Assembly: GCF_001484765.1 (NCBI RefSeq)
Contig: NZ_KQ947380.1
Location: forward strand, 186,001-250,000
Direction: 5' to 3'
Origin: Entomohabitans teleogrylli
Lineage (GTDB): Bacteria > Pseudomonadota > Gammaproteobacteria > Enterobacterales > Enterobacteriaceae
Length of the DNA: 64,000 nt
Shown here: piece by piece, positions 41,386 through 49,593 of the stretch
Numbering within the stretch: the first letter of the stretch is position 1
Layout of the letters: the number at the start of each line of letters is the position of its first letter
The notes under the pieces: model-generated
What the model saw: only the letters and a program-made list of their open reading frames with translations
Told to the model about the DNA's origin: nothing
Databases searched by the model: none
Program-made: the position numbers and the translations under genes

Positions 41386-42036
41386 ATGGGCAAACGACTA
41401 CTGCAACTTTATTTTGGGTTAGTTCTTTACGGCGCTTCGACGGGGCTGTTTATTCGCGCTAACCTGGGGGCCGATCCGTGGGATATTTTCCACCTTGGCG
41501 TGGCGAAAATACTGGATTGCGACATCGGTTCGGTGATTATTGGCGTCGGGGCGGTGGCGCTACTGCTGTGGATCCCGCTGCGCCAGAAGCCAGGGCTGGG
41601 AACTATCAGTAATGTGATTGTGCTTGGTCTGGCGGCAAACCTCACGCTGGATCTCCTGCCGCAGCCGGAAGCGCTGTGGATACGCATTATTCTGCTGGTG
41701 AGCGCCATTGTCGCCTGTGCGCTGGCGACCGGGATGTATATTGGCGCCGGATTCGGACCAGGCCCGCGGGATGGCTTGATGACCGGGCTACATGCCCGCA
41801 CCGGCTGGTCGATTCGCCGCATCCGCACCGCGATTGAATTAACGGTATTGCTGGTCGGTTTCCTGATGGGCGGTACCTTTGGTATTGGTACTATCCTGTA
41901 TGCGTTGACTATCGGTCCGCTTATCCAACTGTGCCTGCCGTGGTTCAGCCAGCAGCGCGCGACGCCAGCGGTGCCGGCGAATGTGCAGCAGGACGCTGTT
42001 CGGGCGGGAAATCAGGAGACTTTAGTAAACAGGTGA
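41386..42036 (+). CDS. YczE/YitT-type integral membrane protein
   Basis: A 216-residue membrane protein with about five hydrophobic helices, matching the YczE family: FGLVLYGASTGLFIRANLGADPWDIFHLGVAKILDCDIGSVIIGVGAVALLLWIPL and the conserved GMYIGAGFGPGPRDGLMTGL. Function is unknown. In other bacteria the gene is paired with a MocR regulator, as here, where the divergent neighbour is 87 bp away. AGGGGA precedes the ATG. A GC-rich hairpin follows at 42056-42075. Confidence 0.88.
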   Translation: MGKRLLQLYFGLVLYGASTGLFIRANLGADPWDIFHLGVAKILDCDIGSVIIGVGAVALLLWIPLRQKPGLGTISNVIVLGLAANLTLDLLPQPEALWIRIILLVSAIVACALATGMYIGAGFGPGPRDGLMTGLHARTGWSIRRIRTAIELTVLLVGFLMGGTFGIGTILYALTIGPLIQLCLPWFSQQRATPAVPANVQQDAVRAGNQETLVNR

Positions 42037-42341
42037 GATCCAGTATGTCTGCGGTGCGGCGGAGTGTACCGCCGCCGCTATAGTACAGCGTTGGTGGCCT
42101 GGGGGGATCTGCGTCAACCTGGGCCGGGTTCCAGATAATGACGTATCTCATGGGAGGGAAACGCGACTTTATGGGTCATAATCACTCCGCTTGCACTGGA
42201 GAACGTTAAGCAGGTATCGACCATTTGGCGCGGTTTTGTCCCGGGGTGCGCTGTTGTCGGGTTGATGTCGTGCTGCTGTCGTGGTGGAGTGTGTGTGGCT
42301 GGCTGATACTGTAGCGGTGATAGGCTAATGAGGAAAATGCC
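42037..42341. other. Gene-less interval before the XRE gene
   Basis: 305 bp. A GCGGCGG-AGTGTA-CCGCCGC hairpin at 42056-42075 follows the YczE-type gene but has no T-run. I see no other structure. Confidence 0.4.
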
Positions 42342-42815
42342 ATGAATCAGAATACCGTTCGTGCGTTGCGTTTATCACGCGCCTGGTCCCAGGAGCATCT
42401 GGCTGAGCTGGCATCGCTCAGTGTGCGTACTATTCAGCGTATCGAGAATGGCGGGCAGGCGAGCCTTGAAACCCTCAGCGCAATAGCTGCGGTATTTGGT
42501 CTGAATGTTGCCGATCTTGGCATACAGCCGGCCAGTAATGCGCGCTGCGACGAAGCGCTGGATCGGCGTGTGGCGCAGGCCCGGCAGCGGCTGAATGCGG
42601 AGAACCGTTTTTTCCGTCGGGCGCTGATATGGGCCATTGTCTGTACAGGGCTGGCGGCGGTAAATCTGTTGAGTGAGACGGAACGCTACTGGTTCCTCTG
42701 GCCGACGCTCATCTGGGGAGCCGTGCTGGCCTTTTCCGGTATCCGGCTATTCCTGCTCAGGGGCTGGCTGGAAAAACGCAATCGACGCCGCTTACAGCAA
42801 CTGGTCCGTAAGTGA
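42342..42815 (+). CDS. XRE-type helix-turn-helix protein with two membrane helices
   Basis: A 157-residue protein with an XRE/Cro helix-turn-helix at the N-terminus (VRALRLSRAWSQEHLAELASLSVRTIQRIENGGQASLETLSAIAAVFG, residues 7-53). After a short charged linker there are two hydrophobic helices (about 93-110 and 116-138) and a basic tail. The tail region looks like a 2TM domain. It is therefore a membrane-tethered putative regulator; target unknown. Its 3' end overlaps that of convergent pdeB by 24 bp. Confidence 0.85.
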   Translation: MNQNTVRALRLSRAWSQEHLAELASLSVRTIQRIENGGQASLETLSAIAAVFGLNVADLGIQPASNARCDEALDRRVAQARQRLNAENRFFRRALIWAIVCTGLAAVNLLSETERYWFLWPTLIWGAVLAFSGIRLFLLRGWLEKRNRRRLQQLVRK

Positions 42816-44378
42816 GGGGGCGATTTCTTTGGCGCCGAACCAGGCGATAAATTGATCGGCGGGTAACGCTTTGCTGTATAACCATCCCTGGGCGAACTCT
42901 ACATGGTGCGCTTTCAGCCAAGCTGCCTGGGCGGGCGTTTCCACCCCTTCTGCGATCATGGTCAGTTTTAAGGATCTGGCCATCTCAACAATATGGGGCG
43001 TGACGTTTTTATATTCCAGCGAGTCGACAAAGGATTTATCTATCTTCAGGGTATCGATATCCAGTTCTTCCAGGTAGCTAAGGCTGGAATATCCGGTACC
43101 GAAATCATCGATATAGATGGCGTGCCCGGCGTCACGATAGCGAGCAATAATGGGACCGGTGACCGCCGGGTTCGCGAAACCGCGTTCAGTAATTTCAAAG
43201 GCAATCTGCTGCGCAGAGACCTGCCATTTCTTCAGCCGGGGTTCAACATATTCCAGCATATGGGTCGATAACAGATCGCAAGGCGCGAGGTTAATTGAAA
43301 TATGCTGCCGGGGATGCTTGCTCAGCCAGGCACCGAGATCGTCAAAGACATGGTTAATAATTAACTCTGTTAGCCGGGTTATCTGCTGCGTTTGTTCCGC
43401 CAGGGGAATAAAGACATCCGGACTCAGCCAGCTTCCGTCCTGCTGGCGCCAGCGTATCAGCGCTTCAGCGCCGGAGCAGGCTCCTGATTCAAGGTGAATA
43501 ATAGGCTGATAGTGGACTTCAAATCTCCCGGCGTGAATGGCATCGGCGAGCCGGTAACGCAAAGACTGCAGGCGCCGTAGCTGGCGGAGAATGAGCCATG
43601 TGGCAAGCAGACTCAGCAGCAGCCCGGGGGGCAGCCAGAACAGTAATTGCTGGCGCCACCAGGCGTCAAGGGGAGCCCTGGATGCCCAGACGACAATCGT
43701 CATATTGATTTCCGGGACCCGGCGCAGGAAATAGACGTTGTTATGATGTTCCGCCATGGGGGAAGAAAGCGGATCGCTGACTGCCTGCTGAAGGATTTCC
43801 GGAGCCAGCGCGTGGCTGGCGGCAAAGGTGCGCTGACGTTTTAACCCAACCAGCGCGACATGCAGCGGCAGGTTGCCGAAAGGGAGCACGTCCACAAAAG
43901 AGGCGGGGTCGATCAGTACTACATAGGGCGGTTTTCCCAGCGCCACCATCTGATGTTTTATACCAAGATCGCTCTGTGCGGTAAGCCATACCTGGAAGCC
44001 GCCTGGGCTGATGACATCCGGTTCACTGAATACCGGTTGTTGACTGTTGACCTCCAGCGATGAACAGCGCGGGGTGAGTCCGTCCAGCCAGACGACTTCC
44101 TGAATAAAGCGATGGGTATAAGACAGACGGCGCATTTGCAAAAGATGTTGAGGACTACAGGGCACGGCGTGTTGAGCGTTAATCAGCGCCAGAGCTGCTT
44201 TAGCCTGATCGGCGACCTGAGTGGTACGCAGCAAAACCCGGCCAGAATAATTTTCCAGTTCGTTACGAAACTCCGTCTCGGCTTTGCGGTGCGCCAGCCA
44301 GATACTGAGGATGATGGGGAGCAACACAGCAACAATCAGCACGCTGGTGACCAGCAAGGTCAGTTTGCGCGTCGGCAT
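42792..44378 (-). CDS. pdeB: CSS-EAL c-di-GMP phosphodiesterase (YlaB/PdeB)
   Basis: A 528-residue membrane phosphodiesterase. Two membrane helices flank a periplasmic CSS domain with its cysteines in CSPQH and RCSSLE, followed by a cytoplasmic EAL domain (about 275-515). The catalytic motifs are GAEALIRW, ISINL, IYIDDFGTGYSSLSYL, TLKIDKSFVD and AEGVET. CSS-EAL enzymes are inactivated by periplasmic disulfide formation and activated when reduced. I start at MPTRKL because GGGGAG is 8 bp upstream; two nearby upstream ATGs are too close to it or lack it. E. coli PdeB is 516 residues. Confidence 0.92.
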   Translation of the reverse strand: MPTRKLTLLVTSVLIVAVLLPIILSIWLAHRKAETEFRNELENYSGRVLLRTTQVADQAKAALALINAQHAVPCSPQHLLQMRRLSYTHRFIQEVVWLDGLTPRCSSLEVNSQQPVFSEPDVISPGGFQVWLTAQSDLGIKHQMVALGKPPYVVLIDPASFVDVLPFGNLPLHVALVGLKRQRTFAASHALAPEILQQAVSDPLSSPMAEHHNNVYFLRRVPEINMTIVVWASRAPLDAWWRQQLLFWLPPGLLLSLLATWLILRQLRRLQSLRYRLADAIHAGRFEVHYQPIIHLESGACSGAEALIRWRQQDGSWLSPDVFIPLAEQTQQITRLTELIINHVFDDLGAWLSKHPRQHISINLAPCDLLSTHMLEYVEPRLKKWQVSAQQIAFEITERGFANPAVTGPIIARYRDAGHAIYIDDFGTGYSSLSYLEELDIDTLKIDKSFVDSLEYKNVTPHIVEMARSLKLTMIAEGVETPAQAAWLKAHHVEFAQGWLYSKALPADQFIAWFGAKEIAPSLTDQLL

Positions 44379-44534
44379 CAACATCACTCCCCGGGTTAAG
44401 GAAAATAGCGGTTTCCATAGAGTATGGCTCATTATAAGGGAATGTTTAGCTAACGGATAATCGTAGTTAAGCGCTATTGGGTTGCTGAAATGCGCTTTCT
44501 GCTTGCCATTTTTGATGAGGTGTAATATTTTGCT

Positions 44535-44552
44535 GTTATGTTATAACATAAC
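44535..44552. promoter_or_regulatory. Zur box upstream of rpmE2
   Basis: GTTATGTTATAACATAAC is a perfect 18-bp palindrome that matches the core of the enterobacterial Zur operator (TGTTATA-TATAACA). It ends 15 bp before the rpmE2 start codon. Confidence 0.85.
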
Positions 44553-44567
44553 CAGTCAGGAGGGCCT

Positions 44568-44828
44568 GTGAAACAGGGCATTCACCCGCAGTATCGTACC
44601 GTGGTTTTTCATGACACCAGCGCCGACGCCTGGTTTAAAGTGGGTTCCACTATACAGACCAGCCGGGAAATTACTCTCGAAGGTGTGACATATCCTTATG
44701 TCGCAATTGACGTTTCTTCTGCTTCGCATCCTTATTATACCGGCAGGCAGAAAACCTATGTTAATGAAGGTAGCGCGGCGCGTTTCCGCCAGCGCTTTGG
44801 CCGTTTTTTCCCGGGTAAGGAGCAGTAA
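44568..44828 (+). CDS. rpmE2: Zinc-independent 50S ribosomal protein L31 type B
   Basis: An 86-residue L31B paralogue: [61 protein letters not shown]. It lacks the zinc-binding cysteines of the housekeeping L31. Under zinc limitation such paralogues replace the zinc-containing form and free zinc. It starts at GTG after AGGAGGG. It is first in a two-gene unit with rpmJ2, behind a Zur palindrome. Confidence 0.95.
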   Translation: MKQGIHPQYRTVVFHDTSADAWFKVGSTIQTSREITLEGVTYPYVAIDVSSASHPYYTGRQKTYVNEGSAARFRQRFGRFFPGKEQ

Positions 44829-44830
44829 CG

Positions 44831-44971
44831 ATGCAGGTAGTAAATTCATTGCGTAGCGCGCGCCAGCGTCATCCGGACTGCCGGATTGTCAAACGCAAAG
44901 GGCGGTTGTATGTCATCTGCAAATCCAACCCGCGTTTTAAAGCCGTACAGGGGCGTAAAAAACGTCGCTAG
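44831..44971 (+). CDS. rpmJ2: Zinc-independent 50S ribosomal protein L36 type B
   Basis: A 46-residue L36B (YkgO-like) protein: [20 protein letters not shown], then [26 protein letters not shown]. It is longer than zinc-binding L36 and lacks its four-ligand site. It starts 2 bp after the rpmE2 stop and should be controlled by the same Zur box. Its last 4 bp overlap the 3' end of the convergent acetyltransferase gene. Confidence 0.95.
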   Translation: MQVVNSLRSARQRHPDCRIVKRKGRLYVICKSNPRFKAVQGRKKRR

Positions 44972-45672
44972 CTTTGCCGGAAACTGGCCAGGGAATAGCG
45001 CTGTTTTCCTTCGGCATCAAAATTTTGCGGCGCCAGCCAGGATTGTAGTGCCCGGTCGGTCGCTGGCCATTCACTATCCAGCAGGGAAAACCATGCGGTG
45101 TCCCTGCTGCGACCTTTATAAATCATTGCCTGGCGGAAAATACCTTCAAACTGGAACCCCAGCCGCAGCGCGGCCTGGCGAGAAGGTTGATTCAGGCTGT
45201 CACACTTCCATTCGTAGCGCCGGTATCCCAGGGTATTGAATACGTAGCGCATCAGCAGCCAGTGCGCCTCTGTGGCGGCCGGGGTGCGCTGCAGGCGAGG
45301 GGAGAAATGTACATGTCCCACTTCGATAACGCCATTTTTCGGGTCAATACGCATTAATGAAAATATGCCCACCGGCTGACGTGTCTGCTGGCTGACAACC
45401 GCGAAATAGCGCGGATCCTGGCTGTGCGCCATATCAGATACCCGGGACTGATATTCTTCGGGGGAAGTGGGCGCTTCGTGGGTCAGCCAGGTCCAGCTAC
45501 GGGTATCCGGCGCTTCCCGGAAGGCAGCATAGAGTTCTGACGCATGTTGTTCCGCCAGCGGTTCCAGCAGACAGTAACGACCCACCAGAGTTACCGCGCC
45601 GGGAAGCGGGCAATCATGCCAGTCGGGGAGTGCGGGGCCGATCGGTTGACCCCAGGGCGTTAATGGTTCCAT
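44968..45672 (-). CDS. GNAT-family acetyltransferase (RimJ/RimL type)
   Basis: A 234-residue protein with a GNAT fold: an N-terminal segment ([16 protein letters not shown]) of the kind seen in this subfamily, a central part with [45 protein letters not shown] covering the acetyl-CoA-binding motif A, and [31 protein letters not shown] as motif B. The substrate is unknown. I start at MEPLTPWG, the family start. It is divergent from a MocR regulator, suggesting control by it. Confidence 0.88.
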   Translation of the reverse strand: MEPLTPWGQPIGPALPDWHDCPLPGAVTLVGRYCLLEPLAEQHASELYAAFREAPDTRSWTWLTHEAPTSPEEYQSRVSDMAHSQDPRYFAVVSQQTRQPVGIFSLMRIDPKNGVIEVGHVHFSPRLQRTPAATEAHWLLMRYVFNTLGYRRYEWKCDSLNQPSRQAALRLGFQFEGIFRQAMIYKGRSRDTAWFSLLDSEWPATDRALQSWLAPQNFDAEGKQRYSLASFRQS

Positions 45673-45717
45673 GTGAATTCTCCGTTGATAAACATCTGCT
45701 GTTACCTTAAAAAACAA

Positions 45718-45763
45718 GTGGCACTGTTAACAGCTCCACATATGATCATTTTTATGGTGCCAC
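45718..45763. promoter_or_regulatory. Candidate operator between the GNAT and MocR genes
   Basis: GTGGCAC (45718-45724) and GTGCCAC (45757-45763) form an inverted repeat with centres 39 bp apart, in the 107-bp divergent region. Confidence 0.5.
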
Positions 45764-45779
45764 ACTAGCGGATGATGCG

Positions 45780-47252
45780 ATGAATACCACTGAAGAAATG
45801 CTGACGGAGTTCTTGCTCAGGGAGCCTCTGGGGTCCAGCGGGCGAACGCTACAGCGTGAATTGTATCTGAGGCTCAGGCAGGCGATAGTCTCCGGGCGTC
45901 TGGCGGCAGGCTTCCAACTGCCTGGGACCCGAACTCTGGCAAGGGTGCTGGGAATATCGCGTAATACGGCGGAAGCCGCCTGTCAGCAACTGGCCACAGA
46001 GGGCTATCTGTTGCGCGACCGTCGCGGCGCCAGGGTTGTATTTCTGCCTCAGCCCGCGCCGGGCGCGGAGATTCAAAAGTCAGTGAAGACTTACCAGGCG
46101 AAACTTTCACTGCGGGCGCAGGCTGTGGCGAGTGGCAGTCGGCGGCGCCAGGCGCCTCTGTTGTTCTCGCCAGGCGTCCCGGCGCTCAACCGGTTTCCGC
46201 TGCGACGCTGGAGTAACTGCGTTGAGAATGTGCTGAAGACGACGGGGCCGGCGCTGTTAGCCTATGGCGATCCCTGTGGTGAACTGGCGCTGCGTAATGC
46301 TATCGCACGCCATTTGTCCCTTGCCCGGGCAATTCCCTGCCAGGCCGGGCAGATTATCGTGACGGAAGGCGCTCAACAAGCGCTGGAACTCAGTGTGCAG
46401 TTGCTCACTAACCCGGGAGAGTGCGCCTGGCTGGAGAATCCGGGATATCGGGGAGCGCGCACCGCTTTTCGTCAGGGAGAACTGCAAATCATCCCGGTCG
46501 CTGTGGATGAAGAGGGGATGTGCTGTTCGCCGGAATTGTGGCAAAGCAGCCCTCCGGCGCTGATTTATACTTCTCCTTCGCATCAGTATCCGCTGGGTGG
46601 GGTATTGAGCGTGGCGCGACGCTTCGCGCTATTACAGCGCGCCCGCGAGACGGGGGCATGGATTATTGAAGATGACTATGACAGTGAGTTTCGCCACACA
46701 GGCGATCCGGTACCTGCCATGCAGGGGCTGATGACAGAACCGCCGGTGATTTACTGCGGGACATTCAGCAAAACGATGTTTCCCTCGCTGCGGATTGGCT
46801 ACCTGGTCCTGCCGCCGCAACTGGTGGAGGCGGCCATGCCGGTTCTGAATACGCTCCTGCGCGGCGGAAATCGTATGACCCAACTGGCGCTGGCGGAGTT
46901 TATCGAACGTGGGTACTATGCCCGCCATTTGTCGGCGATGCGGCGTTTGTACCGCGACCGGCAACTGGCGCTACGCCAGGCATTGCGCGATGCGATACCC
47001 TGCCGGCACCAGATTGTCGGGGGCGGAGGCGGAATGCACCTCAGTCTTGTGTTTGCTTCCCGGCTTGATGATCAAGCGCTGGCGCTACAGGCGCGTCGTT
47101 ATCACATGGCGCCGGCGGCGCTGTCTGATTTTTTGCATGACGAGAGTCACTTGCTATCTGGCCTTGTACTGGGCTACGGAAATACCTCCCGCAGCCAGTT
47201 TACAGCGTCTGCGCGACGTCTCGGCCAACTGATAGCGGCTGCGCAGCGCTAA
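45780..47252 (+). CDS. MocR/GntR-family PLP-dependent regulator (PdxR-like)
   Basis: A 490-residue MocR protein: GntR winged helix (about 22-95, [54 protein letters not shown]) and a full aminotransferase-like domain with [27 protein letters not shown] and the PLP lysine in [15 protein letters not shown]. It is more PdxR-like in sequence than the other MocR gene in this window, but its target is unknown; the divergent acetyltransferase is the obvious candidate. Its 3' end overlaps that of ylaC by 53 bp. Confidence 0.9.
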   Translation: MNTTEEMLTEFLLREPLGSSGRTLQRELYLRLRQAIVSGRLAAGFQLPGTRTLARVLGISRNTAEAACQQLATEGYLLRDRRGARVVFLPQPAPGAEIQKSVKTYQAKLSLRAQAVASGSRRRQAPLLFSPGVPALNRFPLRRWSNCVENVLKTTGPALLAYGDPCGELALRNAIARHLSLARAIPCQAGQIIVTEGAQQALELSVQLLTNPGECAWLENPGYRGARTAFRQGELQIIPVAVDEEGMCCSPELWQSSPPALIYTSPSHQYPLGGVLSVARRFALLQRARETGAWIIEDDYDSEFRHTGDPVPAMQGLMTEPPVIYCGTFSKTMFPSLRIGYLVLPPQLVEAAMPVLNTLLRGGNRMTQLALAEFIERGYYARHLSAMRRLYRDRQLALRQALRDAIPCRHQIVGGGGGMHLSLVFASRLDDQALALQARRYHMAPAALSDFLHDESHLLSGLVLGYGNTSRSQFTASARRLGQLIAAAQR

Positions 47253-47709
47253 TGGCTTTGTCCAGGGAGAAGATGTCATAGAATGACAGGTTGCCTTTGC
47301 GCGCCAGCATATTGCGTAATGCGGCTTTCTGCACTTCTTCTACCCGCGTGGAGTTGAGAATATTGTCGATAAGCGATACCGGCGCATAGCGGGTGTTATA
47401 CCACTCCCCGTTGTAGCATACCCGCAGGTCCAGCACGTCGATATCTTCATAACGGTAGCGCGGGGAGACATCAAAAAAGAAGAAACCGTTCATTAAAATG
47501 AACAAAATAATCAATAACCAGACAGAACCGGCAAGCGTAGTAGACAGTAACATCACCGCCAGGGTGGCAAACCAGCCGAGGTACATGGTGAGAAATAGCC
47601 AGGGATGTTTGCGCAGGAAACTGATGCTGAACCGCGGGCGGTTATCCCGACGTTCATCGCGATTAATCTGATCGAGCGCATTAGTGAGCAGGCGTTGTAT
47701 TTCGGTCAT
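47200..47709 (-). CDS. ylaC: Inner-membrane protein YlaC
   Basis: A 169-residue protein with two adjacent membrane helices (about 36-75) and a conserved soluble part [35 protein letters not shown]. It matches E. coli YlaC (156 residues as I recall) but has a slightly longer C-terminus, which overlaps the tail of the convergent MocR gene. Function unknown. Confidence 0.92.
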   Translation of the reverse strand: MTEIQRLLTNALDQINRDERRDNRPRFSISFLRKHPWLFLTMYLGWFATLAVMLLSTTLAGSVWLLIILFILMNGFFFFDVSPRYRYEDIDVLDLRVCYNGEWYNTRYAPVSLIDNILNSTRVEEVQKAALRNMLARKGNLSFYDIFSLDKAISAAQPLSVGRDVAQTL

Positions 47710-48190
47710 GGGGCGAATTCTGTAGTGACAAAATGGGTTGGTATCATTTTCGACACAGCTATGGCATCAGAAAAGTAACAGTTTACGGATTAAAAGGCAT
47801 AACAGATCTGAATGACGTTAGTCCGGACGGGCAGGCTGTGCGGTTTTTCACACATTACCGTCTGGTGCCTGCCACAGAGTAATACATAACATGCTCAGAA
47901 ATCCGCGATGGGTATGCATCAACTCCGGATAATGAAATACGCTTTGTCTGATTTTCTTATCTGACACACTAATTGATTGCGGGGAGCACAACCGCGAAAT
48001 GTCTGTATCTGCATGGCTAAAAGATAAGTTATATATACCGCTACGACCTGAGTAATCCTGGTGGGAATTTTGTTTAAAGCACAATAAGGCACACTTGTTG
48101 TAGTGTTTAGCGACTCACCCACCCGATGACTAATGCCAGAAAAATCTGATATTTTGTAAGTTTTTAGGATAATTACTTCTGCTAAATAAA
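47710..48190. other. Gene-less interval ylaC-hha
   Basis: About 480 bp. It contains a nested inverted repeat at 47830-47873 (GGCAGGC/GCCTGCC with TGTG/CACA inside), which may end the tomB-hha transcript. The rest is AT-rich with random short frames. Confidence 0.45.
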
Positions 48191-48409
48191 TCAGCGAACA
48201 AATTTCCACACCGATGCTGGTATTTTGTCATAGAGTTTATTCATCGTCAGTTCAGCAAGGCGGTGGTCCGCGGCTGAATAAAATACCGCCAGTTCGTTGT
48301 CAGAAAGCTCATATTTATTTTTCTCAATCACACGTTCCAGCGTATCGATTGACTGGCAACGTCGCAGGCGCATCAGATAATCAACTTTAGTGAGTGGTTT
48401 TTCAGACAT
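48191..48409 (-). CDS. hha: Hemolysin expression-modulating protein Hha
   Basis: A 72-residue protein, the same length as E. coli Hha: [20 protein letters not shown] and onward. It has no DNA-binding domain of its own; it binds the H-NS dimerisation domain and strengthens silencing of horizontally acquired, AT-rich genes. As the second gene of tomB-hha, 27 bp after tomB, it is also the toxin-like partner of TomB. Confidence 0.97.
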   Translation of the reverse strand: MSEKPLTKVDYLMRLRRCQSIDTLERVIEKNKYELSDNELAVFYSAADHRLAELTMNKLYDKIPASVWKFVR

Positions 48410-48436
48410 AATTTTTACCTTAAATATCCGTTCTTA

Positions 48437-48811
48437 TCAGAACGAAAGACTGACGGGGTTGGCCCGGCTTTCGTTTACAAAACACCGGAACAGCCGGTGA
48501 CCCGATTTACGCCACTTCTGCAGATCCTCTGCATTTATGCCGTAATTACTAAACAGTATAAACGTATCGTCCAGATATTCATCTATTTGTTCTATCAATT
48601 TACTGTCATCTTCATACTTAATTTTATAATTAAGTGCAAATGAAGCAATATGTTCAATCAAATCGTTCAACTGAAGGTTAACCGCAGAGGTGGGATCGTT
48701 CACCCAACCATGGTTACTTTCCCCAAGGTTTACCAGACAGTCGTGGTACAGCGTTTCACAGAGAAATTTTAACTGCGCTATATCATGCCGTTTTGGTGAG
48801 TACTCGTCCAT
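48437..48811 (-). CDS. tomB: Hha toxicity modulator TomB
   Basis: A 124-residue protein, the same length as E. coli TomB: MDEYSPKRHDIAQLKFLCET, then the block LGESNHGWVNDPTSAVNLQLNDLIEHIA with the cysteine involved in Hha inactivation in the C-terminal half (LFRCFVNE). It acts as antitoxin to Hha. The start follows GGGGAT, and upstream in-frame codons lack family support. The gene is first in tomB-hha. Confidence 0.95.
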   Translation of the reverse strand: MDEYSPKRHDIAQLKFLCETLYHDCLVNLGESNHGWVNDPTSAVNLQLNDLIEHIASFALNYKIKYEDDSKLIEQIDEYLDDTFILFSNYGINAEDLQKWRKSGHRLFRCFVNESRANPVSLSF

Positions 48812-49199
48812 AATACATCCCCTTTTTATCGCAAAAATTTGATAAAGACAATGGGTTGGGAGTGGACACACCTTATGGATGTGGAGATTAATAGTTAACT
48901 TTTCAATTGTTACTGATAACTATAAGTCAATGTTATCTATTTTTCCTTAACTAAGGATGAAAAAAACTGCCTTAAGTACTCCGGCAATGATAAGACAGGT
49001 TATAAATATTTAATATAGCCTGGATTACCACATAAGCTATCTGTTGCCCGGACTACTCAGATTTGGAGACCAGTAACGGTGATTGTAATATTAACTCAAC
49101 ATTCTGAAATCCCCGGATAAGCAAAATTTAAGAAAGTTCTCAGGTATTAAAAGTTGCTTAACAAACAACGGGTACCGTGCTTTGTATAACCTTTTGCTT

Positions 49200-49243
49200 C
49201 ATTTGGCGCATATGCTAACGCTATTTGAACGTTAACACAAATG
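49200..49243. other. Nested inverted repeat in tomB-acrB gap
   Basis: CATTTG/CAAATG at the ends and TAACG/CGTTA inside, arranged as one imperfect long hairpin or a dimeric operator. Confidence 0.35.
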
Positions 49244-49548
49244 GTGCGTTTCGTATATACCCGAGCTTGTGCGGCGAAGTACGCCGGGCAGGGCTGTATC
49301 CTTCAAGTAACCCATTGTCAAACAAGTAAATAAAGATACCACCAGCGGCATTTTTCTGACTGATTTACGGCGCATTTTCAGAGCGTTCTTTTGTTACAAA
49401 ATGGAAGTTTTCAGGGCAAGTATTAACAGTTGAATAAAAATTGTTCCGCTACGGGAGGGGATGGCTGTCAATGGTGTGGAGACACGACCTGAAAACATAA
49501 ACTGGCGTCAGTACAGGAAAGTTATAACCTAACAGCCGCCGTTAGATT

Positions 49549-49577
49549 AAAAAAAAGGCCGCAGAGGCGGCCTTTTT
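49549..49577 (-). terminator. acrAB terminator
   Basis: GGCCGC-AGAG-GCGGCC hairpin with an eight-U run on the minus-strand 3' side and five T on the other. Confidence 0.85.
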
Positions 49578-49593
49578 CAGTCACAGTATGGTT

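Larger units (their letters stand above)
48812..49593. other. AT-rich gene-less interval tomB-acrB
   Basis: About 780 bp with the tomB promoter region on the left and the acrB terminator on the right. A nested inverted repeat occurs at 49200-49243. The low GC content suggests an H-NS target. No credible gene is seen. Confidence 0.5.

Noticed and set aside
47919-48209. Possible 96-codon gene overlapping the end of hha
   Set aside because: It overlaps hha in another frame; the protein looks random and there is no convincing start signal.
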